A DNA stretch of 64,000 bases from positions 372,001 to 436,000 of the forward strand of contig NZ_JACOEA010000001.1 in the NCBI RefSeq assembly GCF_014281125.1, written 5' to 3'. The DNA comes from Lawsonibacter celer (GTDB lineage: Bacteria > Bacillota > Clostridia > Oscillospirales > Oscillospiraceae). Below, piece after piece: positions 44,560 through 56,010 of the stretch. Each line of letters begins with the position of its first letter. Position 1 is the first letter of the stretch. A program made the translations under genes and the position numbers. The notes beneath the pieces are model-generated. The model saw only the letters and a list, made by a program, of their open reading frames with translations, was not told the DNA's origin and did not search any database.

Positions 44560-45552
44560 ATGGAACTTTTAAAAACACTGCAGGCTCTGAACGCCTGTCA
44601 CGGCCCCTCCGGGGATGAGAGCGATGTGGCCGCCGCCATTGAGAGGCTGGCTGCCCCTTACGCCGACGAGTGCTTCCGGGACGCGCTGGGCAACCTGATC
44701 GTCCACAAAAGGGGGCGCGGTCCTAAAGTGCTCTTTGCCGCTCATATGGACTCCATTGGCTTTATCGTGACTCATATTGATGGGGACGGCTTCCTACGCT
44801 TCGGGCGGCTGGGCGGACTTACCCCGGCTGAGGTGCTCTCTGCGCCGGTGCGTTTCAAAAACGGTGTGCGGGGCGTGGTGGCCCTGGAGGGCAAAAAGAA
44901 GCCGAAGGACATGACTCTGGATGACCTGTATCTGGATATTGGCGCCCGAAGCCGGGAAGAGGCGGAGGCGATGGTACAGATCGGGGATACCGCTGTATAT
45001 GATACGCCCTGTTTTGCCGCAGGGGAGCGAATCTTTTCCCCCTACCTGGACAACCGGATTGCCTGCGTGGTGCTGCTGGCCGTACTAGAGCGTCTGGTCG
45101 TGCGCAAGAATGACCTGTACTTTGCCTTTACAGTGCAGGAAGAGCTTGGCCTGCGGGGCGGCCGGACCGCGGCTTACGGGGTGGATCCTGACTATGGCAT
45201 CGCTGTGGATGTGACCGACTCGGACGATATTCCGGAGGCTCCCCATGAGTGCAGCAGCGTCTCTGGCAGGGGCGCGGCCATCAAGGTGATGGATTCCTCG
45301 GTCATCTGTCACCCAGCGGTGGTGGCCCGGCTGGAGGAGCTGGCAAAGGCCCAGGGCATCCCCAGTCAGCGAGATGTGCTCCGCTGCGGCGGCACGGACG
45401 CAGGGGTGATCCATCAGACCCGAGCCGGGGTGCGGACCAGCGGAATTTCCATCCCTTGCCGCTATACTCACAGCCCCCTGGAGATGGTGGACCGGCGCGA
45501 CGTGGACGCCTGTGTCGCCCTGACCCTTTCCTTTGCCCAGGCGGAACTGTAA
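44560..45552 (+). CDS. M42 family metallopeptidase, copy 3
   Basis: A 330-residue third paralogue with FAAHMDSIGFIV, YLDNRIACVVLLA, TVQEELGLRGGRTAA and IAVDVTDSDD. The aspartate after HMD is followed by serine where copies 1 and 2 have glutamate. ATG 44560 follows GGGGGAG; an earlier in-frame TTG (44524) lies inside copy 2. It closes the triplet and is followed 33 bases later by a PLP enzyme. Confidence 0.92.
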   Translation: MELLKTLQALNACHGPSGDESDVAAAIERLAAPYADECFRDALGNLIVHKRGRGPKVLFAAHMDSIGFIVTHIDGDGFLRFGRLGGLTPAEVLSAPVRFKNGVRGVVALEGKKKPKDMTLDDLYLDIGARSREEAEAMVQIGDTAVYDTPCFAAGERIFSPYLDNRIACVVLLAVLERLVVRKNDLYFAFTVQEELGLRGGRTAAYGVDPDYGIAVDVTDSDDIPEAPHECSSVSGRGAAIKVMDSSVICHPAVVARLEELAKAQGIPSQRDVLRCGGTDAGVIHQTRAGVRTSGISIPCRYTHSPLEMVDRRDVDACVALTLSFAQAEL

Positions 45553-45585
45553 ATAAGATAGAGAGATAAGGATGGAGCAGGTGCT

Positions 45586-46848
45586 ATGACTTTACAGATA
45601 AGTGAGCGTGTACAGAAGCTGGCCAAACAGGCTCAGGAGAGCTTGCGGGAGCAGTTTGACCGGATTGACGGCATTGCAGAGGAAAACACCCGAAAGGTGC
45701 TCGCCGCCTTCCAGAAGCATCGGGTTGCGGAGGCCTATTTTGCCGGCACCACCGGCTACGGCTACGATGATCTGGGCCGGGACAAGCTGGATGAGATCTA
45801 TGCGGATATTTTCGGTACCGAGGACGCTCTGGTGCGGATCAATTTTGTCAATGGGACCCACGCGATCACCTGCGCCCTGTTTGGTGCGCTTAAGCCGGGG
45901 GATGTGCTGGTGTCCGCTGTGGGTGCGCCTTACGACACCCTGCTGGGCGTCATCGGCGTGGTGGATAAGGGCCCCGGTTCCTTAAAGGAATATGGCGTAG
46001 AATACCGGCAGGTGGAGCTGGTAAATGACGCGCCTGATCCGGCCGGGCTGGCGGAGGCGGTCCGTGATCCCCGGGTCAGGGCGGTGCTGATCCAGCGCTC
46101 AAAGGGCTACTCCACCCGGTCGTCCCTGTCGGTGGATGAGATTTCCGTCCTGTGCGCTGTGGTGCGGGCGAACAACCCGTCCGCCGCCATTCTGGTGGAT
46201 AACTGTTACGGAGAGTTTGTGGAGACACGGGAGCCCACCCAGGCGGGAGCGGATCTGGTGGTGGGGTCCCTGATTAAGAATCCGGGTGGGGGGGTGGCGC
46301 CCACTGGCGGCTATCTGGCCGGGCGGCATGACCTGATCGAGGCGGCCGCCATGCGGCTGACTACCCCAGGAATCGGCCGGGAATGCGGCTCCACTCTGGG
46401 CAATAACCGTAGCCTCTATCAAGGACTTTTCCTTGCCCCTCATACCACCGCCCAGGCGCTTAAGACAGCGGTGTTTGCGGCGAAAATGATGGAGCAATTG
46501 GGCTACAGGACGGAGCCAACCTCTGATATGGTGCGTCACGATATTATCCAGATGATCCATTTCGGCGCTCCGCAACCGTTAAAGCGCTTCTGCCGGGGGA
46601 TTCAGTTCGGTGCCCCGGTGGACTCCTTTGTCACGCCGGAGCCCTGGGACATGCCGGGGTATGACTGTCAGGTGATTATGGCTGCCGGTGCCTTTATCCA
46701 GGGGGCGTCCATCGAACTGTCCTGCGACGCGCCGATGCGTGAGCCCTACACCGCATATCTTCAGGGCGGCCTGACCTATGAATCCGGCAAGGCGGGAGTG
46801 ATGCTGGCGGTGGAAGAGCTGCTCCGCGGGAAGGAAAAGGACATTTAG
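45586..46848 (+). CDS. Methionine gamma-lyase family (aluminium-resistance-type) PLP protein
   Basis: A 420-residue fold-type I PLP enzyme of the YnbB/aluminium resistance protein family. Family segments are AYFAGTTGYGYDDLGRDKLD, RINFVNGTHAITCALFGALKPGD, ILVDNCYGEFVE and the PLP-lysine segment VVGSLIKNPGGG. Relatives are annotated as methionine gamma-lyase-like; the physiological substrate is not known. Many Firmicutes encode it near glutamine synthetase or lexA, which is not the case here. Confidence 0.88.
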   Translation: MTLQISERVQKLAKQAQESLREQFDRIDGIAEENTRKVLAAFQKHRVAEAYFAGTTGYGYDDLGRDKLDEIYADIFGTEDALVRINFVNGTHAITCALFGALKPGDVLVSAVGAPYDTLLGVIGVVDKGPGSLKEYGVEYRQVELVNDAPDPAGLAEAVRDPRVRAVLIQRSKGYSTRSSLSVDEISVLCAVVRANNPSAAILVDNCYGEFVETREPTQAGADLVVGSLIKNPGGGVAPTGGYLAGRHDLIEAAAMRLTTPGIGRECGSTLGNNRSLYQGLFLAPHTTAQALKTAVFAAKMMEQLGYRTEPTSDMVRHDIIQMIHFGAPQPLKRFCRGIQFGAPVDSFVTPEPWDMPGYDCQVIMAAGAFIQGASIELSCDAPMREPYTAYLQGGLTYESGKAGVMLAVEELLRGKEKDI

Positions 46849-46902
46849 GCTGAATGAAACAAGCGTTTGTGCGCATAGGATACCCTATGGGGGGTGGACG
46901 CT

Positions 46903-47586
46903 ATGGCGCGCAGACCGAGATATCGGCCGTGGCCGCGGAAGCTGCACCAGCGGGCAAGGAGCGGCAGGGGGATTCCATGGCTTCTGGCCGCAGTGATCGG
47001 CGTGGGGCTGGCGCTGCTGTGTATCCATGCCTTTGACGCTGCCGTACGCCCTTTGGCCACGGATATGGCGCAGGCCAAGGTCCGAAACGCGGTGACGGCC
47101 ATTGTGGACGGCGCGGTGGAGCGTACGATGGACGCACAGGCGGTCTCTTACAGCGATATTGTTACCCTCCAGACCGACGGGGAGGGGCGAATCAACGCCT
47201 TGGTCACCAGCCCGGTGAAGCTGAATACGCTGCGGACAGCAATTCTGGAGGATGTGATTCAGCAGGTGGATGCCCTGGATACGACACAGCTGGGGATTCC
47301 CATTGGGAGCCTGACCGGACTGGTGTACGCCTCCGACTGGGGCCCTCTTCTGCCGGTCCGCGTCCTTTCTGCCGCCGCAGCAGACGGAGACTTCCGGAAT
47401 GAGTTTACCTCTGCCGGTATCAACCAGACCCTCCATCGCATTCTGCTGGATGTGGATGTGGACGTCAAGCTGCTGCTGCCGGGAGGAACGGTAGAGACGG
47501 CCGTACACACCACCGTGTGTCTGGCTGAGACGGTTATTGTGGGCGAGGTGCCTCAGGCCTATCTCCAGGCGGGGGGCGCTGCCTGA
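46903..47586 (+). CDS. yunB: Sporulation protein YunB
   Basis: A 227-residue protein with a basic N-terminus and one transmembrane helix (IPWLLAAVIGVGLALLCIHAFDAAVRPLA region). The extracytoplasmic part contains the YunB pattern: AKVRNAVTAIVDGAV, DIVTLQTDGEGRINALVTSPVKLN, and IPIGSLTGL. In Bacillus, YunB is a mother-cell sporulation protein under sigma-E. The ATG at 46903 lies eight bases after GGGGGG; a GTG at 46894 is less well placed. Confidence 0.88.
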   Translation: MARRPRYRPWPRKLHQRARSGRGIPWLLAAVIGVGLALLCIHAFDAAVRPLATDMAQAKVRNAVTAIVDGAVERTMDAQAVSYSDIVTLQTDGEGRINALVTSPVKLNTLRTAILEDVIQQVDALDTTQLGIPIGSLTGLVYASDWGPLLPVRVLSAAAADGDFRNEFTSAGINQTLHRILLDVDVDVKLLLPGGTVETAVHTTVCLAETVIVGEVPQAYLQAGGAA

Positions 47587-47623
47587 CATTTCTTACGTTT
47601 CTCTGAAAGCCGAAGCGCCTTTC

Positions 47624-47651
47624 TTGTAATTTCCTGTGAATTTGGTATGCT
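47624..47651 (+). promoter_or_regulatory. Possible sigma-A promoter of the vanZ-like gene
   Basis: TTGTAA (47624-47629), 16-base spacer, TATGCT (47646-47651). Confidence 0.6.
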
Positions 47652-47683
47652 GAGCCTATCAAATGGCATGGGAGGGCGAAACG

Positions 47684-50306
<2,623 letters not shown>

Positions 50307-50310
50307 AACA

Positions 50311-50356
50311 AAAGGACCTGCGCTTGATCGGATGAGTCAAGTGCAGGTCCTTTTCG
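50311..50356. terminator. Bidirectional terminator between ligA and the symporter
   Basis: AAAAGGACCTGCGCTTGA pairs with TCAAGTGCAGGTCCTTTT with one mismatch. A-rich and T-rich flanks serve the two convergent genes. Confidence 0.88.
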
Positions 50357-50358
50357 TC

Positions 50359-51762
50359 CTATGGTTCCTTTTTTCGTCTGGCCTTTATCAGACGCTCATA
50401 CTCCCGCAGGGAGGCCAGCGCCTCCCCGGAGAGCGGGAAAAGGGCAACCATATTAAACAGAGTCATCAGGCCAATTCCCACATCTCCCAGGTCCCATACG
50501 AAGGTATAGGCCGCCATACAGCCCACAAAGAGCATGACCAGCGCCAGGAGCTTATAGGCGGTCTGGGACACCCAGTTGTCTCCGCACAGATAGGCAATGT
50601 TGGGCCTGGCATAAAAAAGAATTCCGATAAAGGTTGAAAAACTGAAGAGTAGAAGAATGACCGCGATGAAGACGACGCCGAACCGCCCCAGGTGGTACTG
50701 CATGGCGGATTGCAGCAGGTCCATTCCAGCCAGGCCCCGAATGGTGTCCGCGGGGGCCAGAAGCATAATCATGGCAGAGCAGCTGCAGATGACAATCGTA
50801 TCGAGAAAGACACCCAGAGCTTGAAGCAGGCCACCCTTGGCCGGGTGATCCACATCCGCCGCGGCAGCGGCGCAGGGGGCGGAGCCGGAACCGGCCTCAT
50901 TGGAAAAGAGGCCCCGCTTTACACCGTTCATAATGACAGCGCCGAAGCCGCCCGCCACTGCCTGCCGCAGGCCGAACGCCTCGGAAAAAATCTGGCGAAA
51001 CATATGGGGAAGCAAGCTTACATTTTTGATGATAATGAACAGCGTAATGAAGAAATAGCAGCCTGCCATGATGGGAACGACCTTGTCCAGCACTTTTACT
51101 GTAGCGTTTTTGCGCAGGACGATGACAGAGGAGATTGCCACAAGGACAATGGCAGTGAAGAGCGGTGGAATGTGGAACGCGTTATACAGAGAGGAGGAGA
51201 CGGAGTTGCCGATCACTTGGCTGATTCCACACCAACAGATGAGGCCGGAGACGGCGAAGAGAACTGCAATGACGCTGTAGCGACGCTTCCTGCGGCTGAC
51301 CCGAGTCACGAGCGCATGGATAAAATAGGCCGGGCCGCCACGGTAGCCGCCATAGAGCGGGTCTTTCTCCTTATAGATCTGGGCGAGGGTGGACTCAATA
51401 AAGGCGGTGGATGAGCCGACCAGGGCGGTGACCCACATCCAAAATACAGCGCCTGCCCCACCGGCGGACACAGCCGCTACAACACCCACTAAATTCCCCA
51501 TTCCAACCCGGGTTGCGGTGGAGATAATAAAGGTCTGAACGCCAGAAATGCCGTTCTTTTTTCCCGGACGCCTTTCGGTCACCAGCCGAAGCATTTCCGG
51601 GAAAAGACGCACCGGAAGAAAGCGGGTCCGGACGGTAAAGAACAGGCCGGCCAGCACCAAGACAATCACCAACAGCGAAAGTCCTAATGTGCCGCCGCCA
51701 GGCAGAGGAATGGTGACAAGGTCTCCCCACATAAAGTCATAGATCCCATAAAGCAGCTTCAT
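50359..51762 (-). CDS. Sodium:alanine symporter family protein (AGCS)
   Basis: A 467-residue inner-membrane transporter with about ten helices. AGCS family segments include GDLVTIPLPGGGTLGL near the N-terminus, GMGNLVGVVAAVSAGGAGAVFWMWV, EKDPLYGGYRGGPAYFI and GLFSNEAGSGSAPCAAAAADVDHPAKGG. Members import alanine or glycine with sodium. The gene is monocistronic; its start has GGAGAGAG ahead. Confidence 0.93.
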   Translation of the reverse strand: MKLLYGIYDFMWGDLVTIPLPGGGTLGLSLLVIVLVLAGLFFTVRTRFLPVRLFPEMLRLVTERRPGKKNGISGVQTFIISTATRVGMGNLVGVVAAVSAGGAGAVFWMWVTALVGSSTAFIESTLAQIYKEKDPLYGGYRGGPAYFIHALVTRVSRRKRRYSVIAVLFAVSGLICWCGISQVIGNSVSSSLYNAFHIPPLFTAIVLVAISSVIVLRKNATVKVLDKVVPIMAGCYFFITLFIIIKNVSLLPHMFRQIFSEAFGLRQAVAGGFGAVIMNGVKRGLFSNEAGSGSAPCAAAAADVDHPAKGGLLQALGVFLDTIVICSCSAMIMLLAPADTIRGLAGMDLLQSAMQYHLGRFGVVFIAVILLLFSFSTFIGILFYARPNIAYLCGDNWVSQTAYKLLALVMLFVGCMAAYTFVWDLGDVGIGLMTLFNMVALFPLSGEALASLREYERLIKARRKKEP

Positions 51763-51879
51763 AAATCTCTCTCCTGAGCAAGTAGCGCAAAATTGAGGTT
51801 ATACGCCCTTGCATTTTCTTTTTCTTTGGTTTAGAGTAAAATAAACATACAATGCGCAGTTCAGAGGAGATGAGCTCTT

Positions 51880-52644
51880 TTGCGTATCATTATATCTCCT
51901 GCGAAAAAAATGAATATGGATACGGACAGCTTTCCGTTTCGGAATCTGCCCCAGTTCCTGCCTCAGGCAGAACACATTTATGAGCATTTGAAGCAGATGG
52001 ACTATGGGGCTTTAAAGGCGCTGTGGAACTGCAATAACTCCATCGCCCGGCTGAATGCAGAGCGTCTGTCCACGCTGAACCTGCGACAAAATCTCACGCC
52101 GGCCATATTGGCCTATGAGGGTATCCAATACCGCTATATGGCCCCCCATATATTTACGTCCTCAGAGCTGGAATATATTGAAGCGCATCTGCGTATTCTC
52201 TCCGGGCTCTATGGCCTGCTGCGCCCCTTTGATGGGGTCATTCCTTATCGTCTGGAGATGCAGGCCAAGCTCCAGATCGGCGATGCGAAAGACCTCTACA
52301 GCTACTGGGGCAGCCTTCTTGCCTGCAGGCTTCTGGAGGAAACAGACTGTATTGTCAATCTGGCCTCCAAGGAGTACAGCGTGTGTATCTCCCGCCATTT
52401 AACCAGAAATGTGCGCCTTCTTACCTGCGTGTTCGGGGAACGAAGGAACGGCCGGATTGTGGAGAAGGGGACCCTGTGCAAAATGGCCAGGGGAGAGATG
52501 GTGCGGTATTTGGCCGAGAGACAGAGCGGGCGCCCTGAGGAAATAAAAGCCTTTGATCGGTTGAATTATCGTTTTGCGTCAGAGGAATCCAGCCGGGACA
52601 CCTATGTTTTTATCCGTGAAGGGGAGGGCCTGGAACATGAATGA
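51880..52644 (+). CDS. yaaA: YaaA family peroxide-stress protein
   Basis: A 254-residue UPF0246/YaaA protein. It starts MRIIISPAKKMN and has LSGLYGLLRPFDGVIPYRLEM, the family's most conserved stretch, then YSYWG. E. coli YaaA lowers free iron under peroxide stress and binds DNA. The start is TTG 51880, ten bases after AGAGGAG. It overlaps the alkylation repair gene by eight bases, pairing two genome-protection functions in one transcript. Confidence 0.92.
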   Translation: MRIIISPAKKMNMDTDSFPFRNLPQFLPQAEHIYEHLKQMDYGALKALWNCNNSIARLNAERLSTLNLRQNLTPAILAYEGIQYRYMAPHIFTSSELEYIEAHLRILSGLYGLLRPFDGVIPYRLEMQAKLQIGDAKDLYSYWGSLLACRLLEETDCIVNLASKEYSVCISRHLTRNVRLLTCVFGERRNGRIVEKGTLCKMARGEMVRYLAERQSGRPEEIKAFDRLNYRFASEESSRDTYVFIREGEGLEHE

Positions 52645-53332
52645 GCGGGATTCAAACCTTCTGTCGCGGCTGTTTGCCCTGCAGGACTTGAACTATAAAG
52701 CGTTTCACTGTGCTTTGATACCTACGGTTGACCCCAATGCCGTCATCGGTGTGCGCACGCCGATGCTGCGCGCTCTGGCGAAGGAGTTTGGTCAGACGGC
52801 ACAGGCAAAGGAGTTCCTCAAACAGCTTCCGCACAAATACTACGAAGAAAACAATCTCCACGGCATGCTGATTTCCTCTATGAAGGATTACGGACAGGCT
52901 GTTGCCGCATTGGATTCCTTTTTGCCCTACGTGGATAATTGGGCCACCTGCGACCTGATCCGTCCCAAGATATTTAAAAAACAGCATGCCGAATTACCTC
53001 AAAAGGTTCGGATTTGGATGGCGTCCGAGCATACCTATACAGTCCGCTTTGGGATTGAAATGCTTATGAGCTTTTATTTGGATGAGCACTTCCGTCCCAA
53101 ATATTTGGATTGGGTCTCCTCGGTACGCAGCCAGGAGTACTATGTCAATATGATGATTGCCTGGTATTTTGCAACGGCGCTGGCCAAACAATATGATGCC
53201 GCCTTGCCATATTTGGAGGAACAAAGGCTGGATCAATGGACCCACAACAAGACGATCCAAAAAGCGATTGAAAGCTATCGCATCTCTCCGGAGCAGAAGG
53301 AACACCTGCGGGGACTGCGGAGAAAGACATGA
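52637..53332 (+). CDS. DNA alkylation repair (AlkD-like HEAT-repeat) protein
   Basis: A 231-residue all-helical HEAT-like repeat protein of the AlkD/AlkC superfamily. Segments include VIGVRTPMLRALAKEFG, YYEENNLHGMLISSMKDY, and FLPYVDNWATCDLIRPKIFKK with the conserved tryptophan and aspartate. AlkD removes bulky or cationic alkylated bases. Its ATG overlaps the yaaA stop region, so the two are translationally coupled. Confidence 0.88.
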   Translation: MNERDSNLLSRLFALQDLNYKAFHCALIPTVDPNAVIGVRTPMLRALAKEFGQTAQAKEFLKQLPHKYYEENNLHGMLISSMKDYGQAVAALDSFLPYVDNWATCDLIRPKIFKKQHAELPQKVRIWMASEHTYTVRFGIEMLMSFYLDEHFRPKYLDWVSSVRSQEYYVNMMIAWYFATALAKQYDAALPYLEEQRLDQWTHNKTIQKAIESYRISPEQKEHLRGLRRKT

Positions 53333-53394
53333 GAAATGGGCGTGGACATAATCATACCATAGGAGATGCAAAAAGGGAAGCATTGAACAAATAA

Positions 53395-53425
53395 ACAGGC
53401 GGAGCAGCTGCTCCGCCTGTCTTTA
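53395..53425. terminator. Bidirectional terminator
   Basis: A perfect 26-base palindrome (53395-53420) of ACAGGCGGAGCAG and its complement, followed by CTTTAT. It lies between the convergent alkylation repair and cotJC genes. Confidence 0.8.
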
Positions 53426-53429
53426 TATC

Positions 53430-54026
53430 TTATCGGTCTAAAACTGGGTTTGTGAAGTAAACGTTTTTCTGATCCATCTTTTCCTTGGCCAGACGAATGG
53501 CCTCGCCGAAGCGCTGGAAATGGACGACCTCTCTCTCTCGGAGGAAGCGGATGACATCGTTTACATCAGGGTCGTCAGACTGGCGCAGGATGTTATCATA
53601 GGTGACACGTGCCTTCTGTTCTGCGGCCAAGTCCTCTGTCAGGTCGCAGATGATATCTCCCTTGACGCCGATATAGGCGGCCGTCCAAGGAGAGCCTGCG
53701 GCGGCAGTCGGATAGACCCCTGCGCCGTGGTCGGTAAAATACGGAGCAAAATTGCCCATGCGCGGGTCGTCAGGCGAGAGGTTGCGGGTAAGCTGGTGGA
53801 CAATTGTGCCGATCATTTCCAGATGGCCCAGCTCCTCGGTGCCGATATCGGTCAGGAGCCCCTTTAACTCGGGGTAAGGCATGGCATAGCGCTGACTCAG
53901 ATATCGCAGGGACGCGCCGAGCTCGCCGTCTGGGCCACCGTACTGGCTGATGATCCAGGAGGCCAGCTGTGGGTTGGTATTCTTTATTTTTACAGGATAC
54001 TGCAGCTTCTTTTCATAGACAAACAT
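53430..54026 (-). CDS. cotJC: Spore coat protein CotJC (manganese-catalase family)
   Basis: A 198-residue ferritin-like protein of the manganese catalase/CotJC family. It starts FVYEKKLQYPVKIKNTNPQLA. It contains the di-metal glutamate/histidine helices GTEELGHLEMIGTIVHQLTRN and EQKARVTYDNILRQ...REREVVHFQRFGEA. In Bacillus it is a mother-cell coat component. Its ATG shares a base with the stop of the CotJA-CotJB gene upstream. Confidence 0.93.
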   Translation of the reverse strand: MFVYEKKLQYPVKIKNTNPQLASWIISQYGGPDGELGASLRYLSQRYAMPYPELKGLLTDIGTEELGHLEMIGTIVHQLTRNLSPDDPRMGNFAPYFTDHGAGVYPTAAAGSPWTAAYIGVKGDIICDLTEDLAAEQKARVTYDNILRQSDDPDVNDVIRFLREREVVHFQRFGEAIRLAKEKMDQKNVYFTNPVLDR

Positions 54027-54493
54027 CAGCGTTCCACTCCTTCCCGATAATTCCAGGGCCATGGATCGGCAAGCCACGCGCCCCAGGTTTTGCTGTTGGC
54101 AGTGGCGGTCTGGAACAGAGGCCCGTGGGCCGCCTCATATTTGGAGCGGGCCTCGCGCTCTAAGGCCGCATACTGTTTATATAGTTCGAAGGCTTCGGCA
54201 TCGCCCTGGTGTGTGTCCAGATAGAGCCCCAGCTCCAGCAATACAAATTCCAGGGCTTGGAGCTCAGCCAAAGGGCCATTTACCACATTTCTGGCCTCTG
54301 CCTTCAGATGGAAGGGCAGATTTAGGCCGGGAAAGAGGGTGCCATTGTTTAAAGCGTCTTGCTGAGAATAGCGTTTGGAGCCAGTCTGCTGGAAGGGAAC
54401 AAAGGGCACCGCCAAGGGTGCACATTCCGGCAACATACCACAGGCATCTCCACAGGAGGCCGGCGGAGTTGGACGATCTGCTTCAGGATACAA
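54026..54493 (-). CDS. CotJA-CotJB single-chain spore coat protein
   Basis: One 155-residue reading frame contains both small CotJ proteins. The first part has the CotJA pattern: a cysteine/proline-rich start, then LAVPFVPFQQTGSKRYSQQDALNNGTLFPGLNLPF in conserved blocks. From about residue 77 comes CotJB: LAELQALEFVLLELGLYLDTHQGDAEAFELYKQY, YEAAHGPLFQ, and the WLADPWPWNYREG ending. The start is TTG 54493, chosen because AGGAGG (54501-54506) lies seven bases upstream. A longer frame to 54622 lacks a ribosome site. Bacillus and most Clostridia encode cotJA and cotJB separately. A CATAGAAT at 54565-54572 (minus) resembles a sigma-E/K -10 element, without a clear -35. Confidence 0.82.
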   Translation of the reverse strand: MYPEADRPTPPASCGDACGMLPECAPLAVPFVPFQQTGSKRYSQQDALNNGTLFPGLNLPFHLKAEARNVVNGPLAELQALEFVLLELGLYLDTHQGDAEAFELYKQYAALEREARSKYEAAHGPLFQTATANSKTWGAWLADPWPWNYREGVER

Positions 54494-54692
54494 ATTGAAT
54501 TCCTCCTTAGGACAGTTTAGGAAGGGGGGAGCAGCGACGGGGAAGCCTGCCGTCCCTTCCCTCCATTCTATGAGTCGGCCAGAAAAAGCGAAACCGCCCA
54601 CATTAGCCCGTAATTTGGGCAATGCGGCGGTTCCGCGCTATTTACACATATGATCCAGGGATTAACGGCACTTTGCTGCAAAAGGGGAAGAT

Positions 54693-55139
54693 TCACAATT
54701 TTACTTTTACCACTAGCCGTGTAACCGGAGCGGGTGTCCCTATGGCCACACGCGGGGCGTGAAGATCTTGAGGCCAAACAATGTAAAAGGTTCCAGGCCG
54801 AATGGTTATGGCGTCCCAAGGCGCCTGAAAGAGCTGTATATCCGGCTGATAATCGCCCAGCGGAAGCGCCGGACCGTCTAACACATAGCCAAGGGCCTCC
54901 GTGCCTTTGGCTATGTACTGGATATCCGCGTAATCTCTGTGTGCTTCCAGCTTGCAGTCATCCGGAGGAAGGGTGTCAACCTGAAACATGGTAGCATATA
55001 CAAAATCTCCGTCGATCTCTACACGCTCTCCGGAGATCAGCTCATCCGGGTTTGCCACTGCAAGCCATTCCAACGCGGCGCGAAAGCGTTTTCCTAACCC
55101 ATAGTAGCGTTCTGCGTTTTCGATGCAATCGATTACCAT
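54693..55139 (-). CDS. YhcH/YjgK/YiaL family protein
   Basis: A 148-residue cupin-like protein of the EbgC/YhcH family. Segments are LEAHRDYADIQYIAKGTEALGY, with the histidine-rich metal site, and FYIVWPQDLHAPRV near the end. Relatives occur with sialic-acid and sugar-acid catabolism genes, but none are here. The substrate is unknown. Confidence 0.88.
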   Translation of the reverse strand: MVIDCIENAERYYGLGKRFRAALEWLAVANPDELISGERVEIDGDFVYATMFQVDTLPPDDCKLEAHRDYADIQYIAKGTEALGYVLDGPALPLGDYQPDIQLFQAPWDAITIRPGTFYIVWPQDLHAPRVAIGTPAPVTRLVVKVKL

Positions 55140-55231
55140 AATTTTGCCCCCTCATTATTGCTTTTTCCTATGGTAACGCCAAATCCGGAAAAACACAAGA
55201 AAAATCGGCACTGTCCAGGGCGCTGTGATTG

Positions 55232-55240
55232 TGGTATAAT
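55232..55240 (+). promoter_or_regulatory. Extended -10 promoter upstream of cwlD
   Basis: TATAAT at 55235-55240 is preceded by TG at 55232-55233 (extended -10). The -35 region is weak, as often seen with extended -10 promoters. Confidence 0.55.
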
Positions 55241-55281
55241 CCTAGCATACCCCTCATAGGGTGCACGGAGGGGGAATGCAG

Positions 55282-56004
55282 ATGAAGCGGAAAGTTTTGA
55301 GCTGGCTTCTCGTGGCCGCATTGGCTTTGATGACTGGGTATTATCTCCTGCCCGGAAGTGTCAGGAATACACAGCCTGTCTTTCAGCCCGTGCGCTGCGC
55401 AGGGTATCAGCTCATCATTGACGCAGGGCATGGCGGAGAGGACGGCGGAGCCGTCTCCCTGACCGGTGTGCCGGAGAGCGGAATTAACCTGTCCATTGCC
55501 CTGAAGCTGGACGCGCTGCTGGGACTGTATGGAGCAGCGCCCACGCTGCTTCGGACGGAGGATATCTCCCTGCACGACGACAGCGCTTCCACACTGCGGG
55601 AGAAAAAAGTGTCAGACCTGCATAACCGGGTGGATCGGATTGAACGCACGGAAAACGCGGTGCTCATCAGCATTCACCAGAACACCTACCAAAGTTCCAA
55701 ATACCATGGCGCACAGGTGTTTTACAGCAACGGGGAGCTCAGCCTTCCACTGGCACAGCTGACCCAGGAGTTGCTGCGCCAGGCGCTGGATCCGGAAAAC
55801 AAGCGGGTGCCGGCTAAAATCCCGGATACAGTGTACCTCATGAACCACATCTCCTGTCCGGCGATTCTTGTGGAGTGCGGGTTCCTGTCCAATCCGGAGG
55901 AGGAGGCGTTGCTGCGCTCAGACTCCTATCAGCGGAAGATTGCCGCCGCTCTGGCGGCCGCGTGGCTGCAATACCAAGGAATTGAGATAAACGGGGAGGC
56001 ATAG
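55282..56004 (+). CDS. cwlD: N-acetylmuramoyl-L-alanine amidase CwlD
   Basis: A 240-residue Amidase_3 protein with an N-terminal signal anchor (VLSWLLVAALALMTGYYLL). The zinc ligands are LIIDAGHGGEDGGA, a glutamate after it, the ISIHQNTYQ histidine, and the catalytic glutamate in PAILVECGFLSNPEEE. In spore formers CwlD starts muramic-lactam formation in the spore cortex. ATG 55282 was chosen because GGAGGGGG ends seven bases before it; ATG 55276 and GTG 55261 are worse placed. radA follows six bases later. Confidence 0.9.
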   Translation: MKRKVLSWLLVAALALMTGYYLLPGSVRNTQPVFQPVRCAGYQLIIDAGHGGEDGGAVSLTGVPESGINLSIALKLDALLGLYGAAPTLLRTEDISLHDDSASTLREKKVSDLHNRVDRIERTENAVLISIHQNTYQSSKYHGAQVFYSNGELSLPLAQLTQELLRQALDPENKRVPAKIPDTVYLMNHISCPAILVECGFLSNPEEEALLRSDSYQRKIAAALAAAWLQYQGIEINGEA

Positions 56005-56010
56005 CCTCAA

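Noticed and set aside
46874..46881. CATAGGAT before yunB as a sigma-E -10 element.
   Set aside because: No matching -35 element at the right distance, and the match could be chance.
54565..54572. CATAGAAT upstream of the CotJ genes as a sigma-E/K promoter.
   Set aside because: Only a -10-like element; no acceptable -35 element at 13-15 bases, so it is mentioned but not listed as a promoter.
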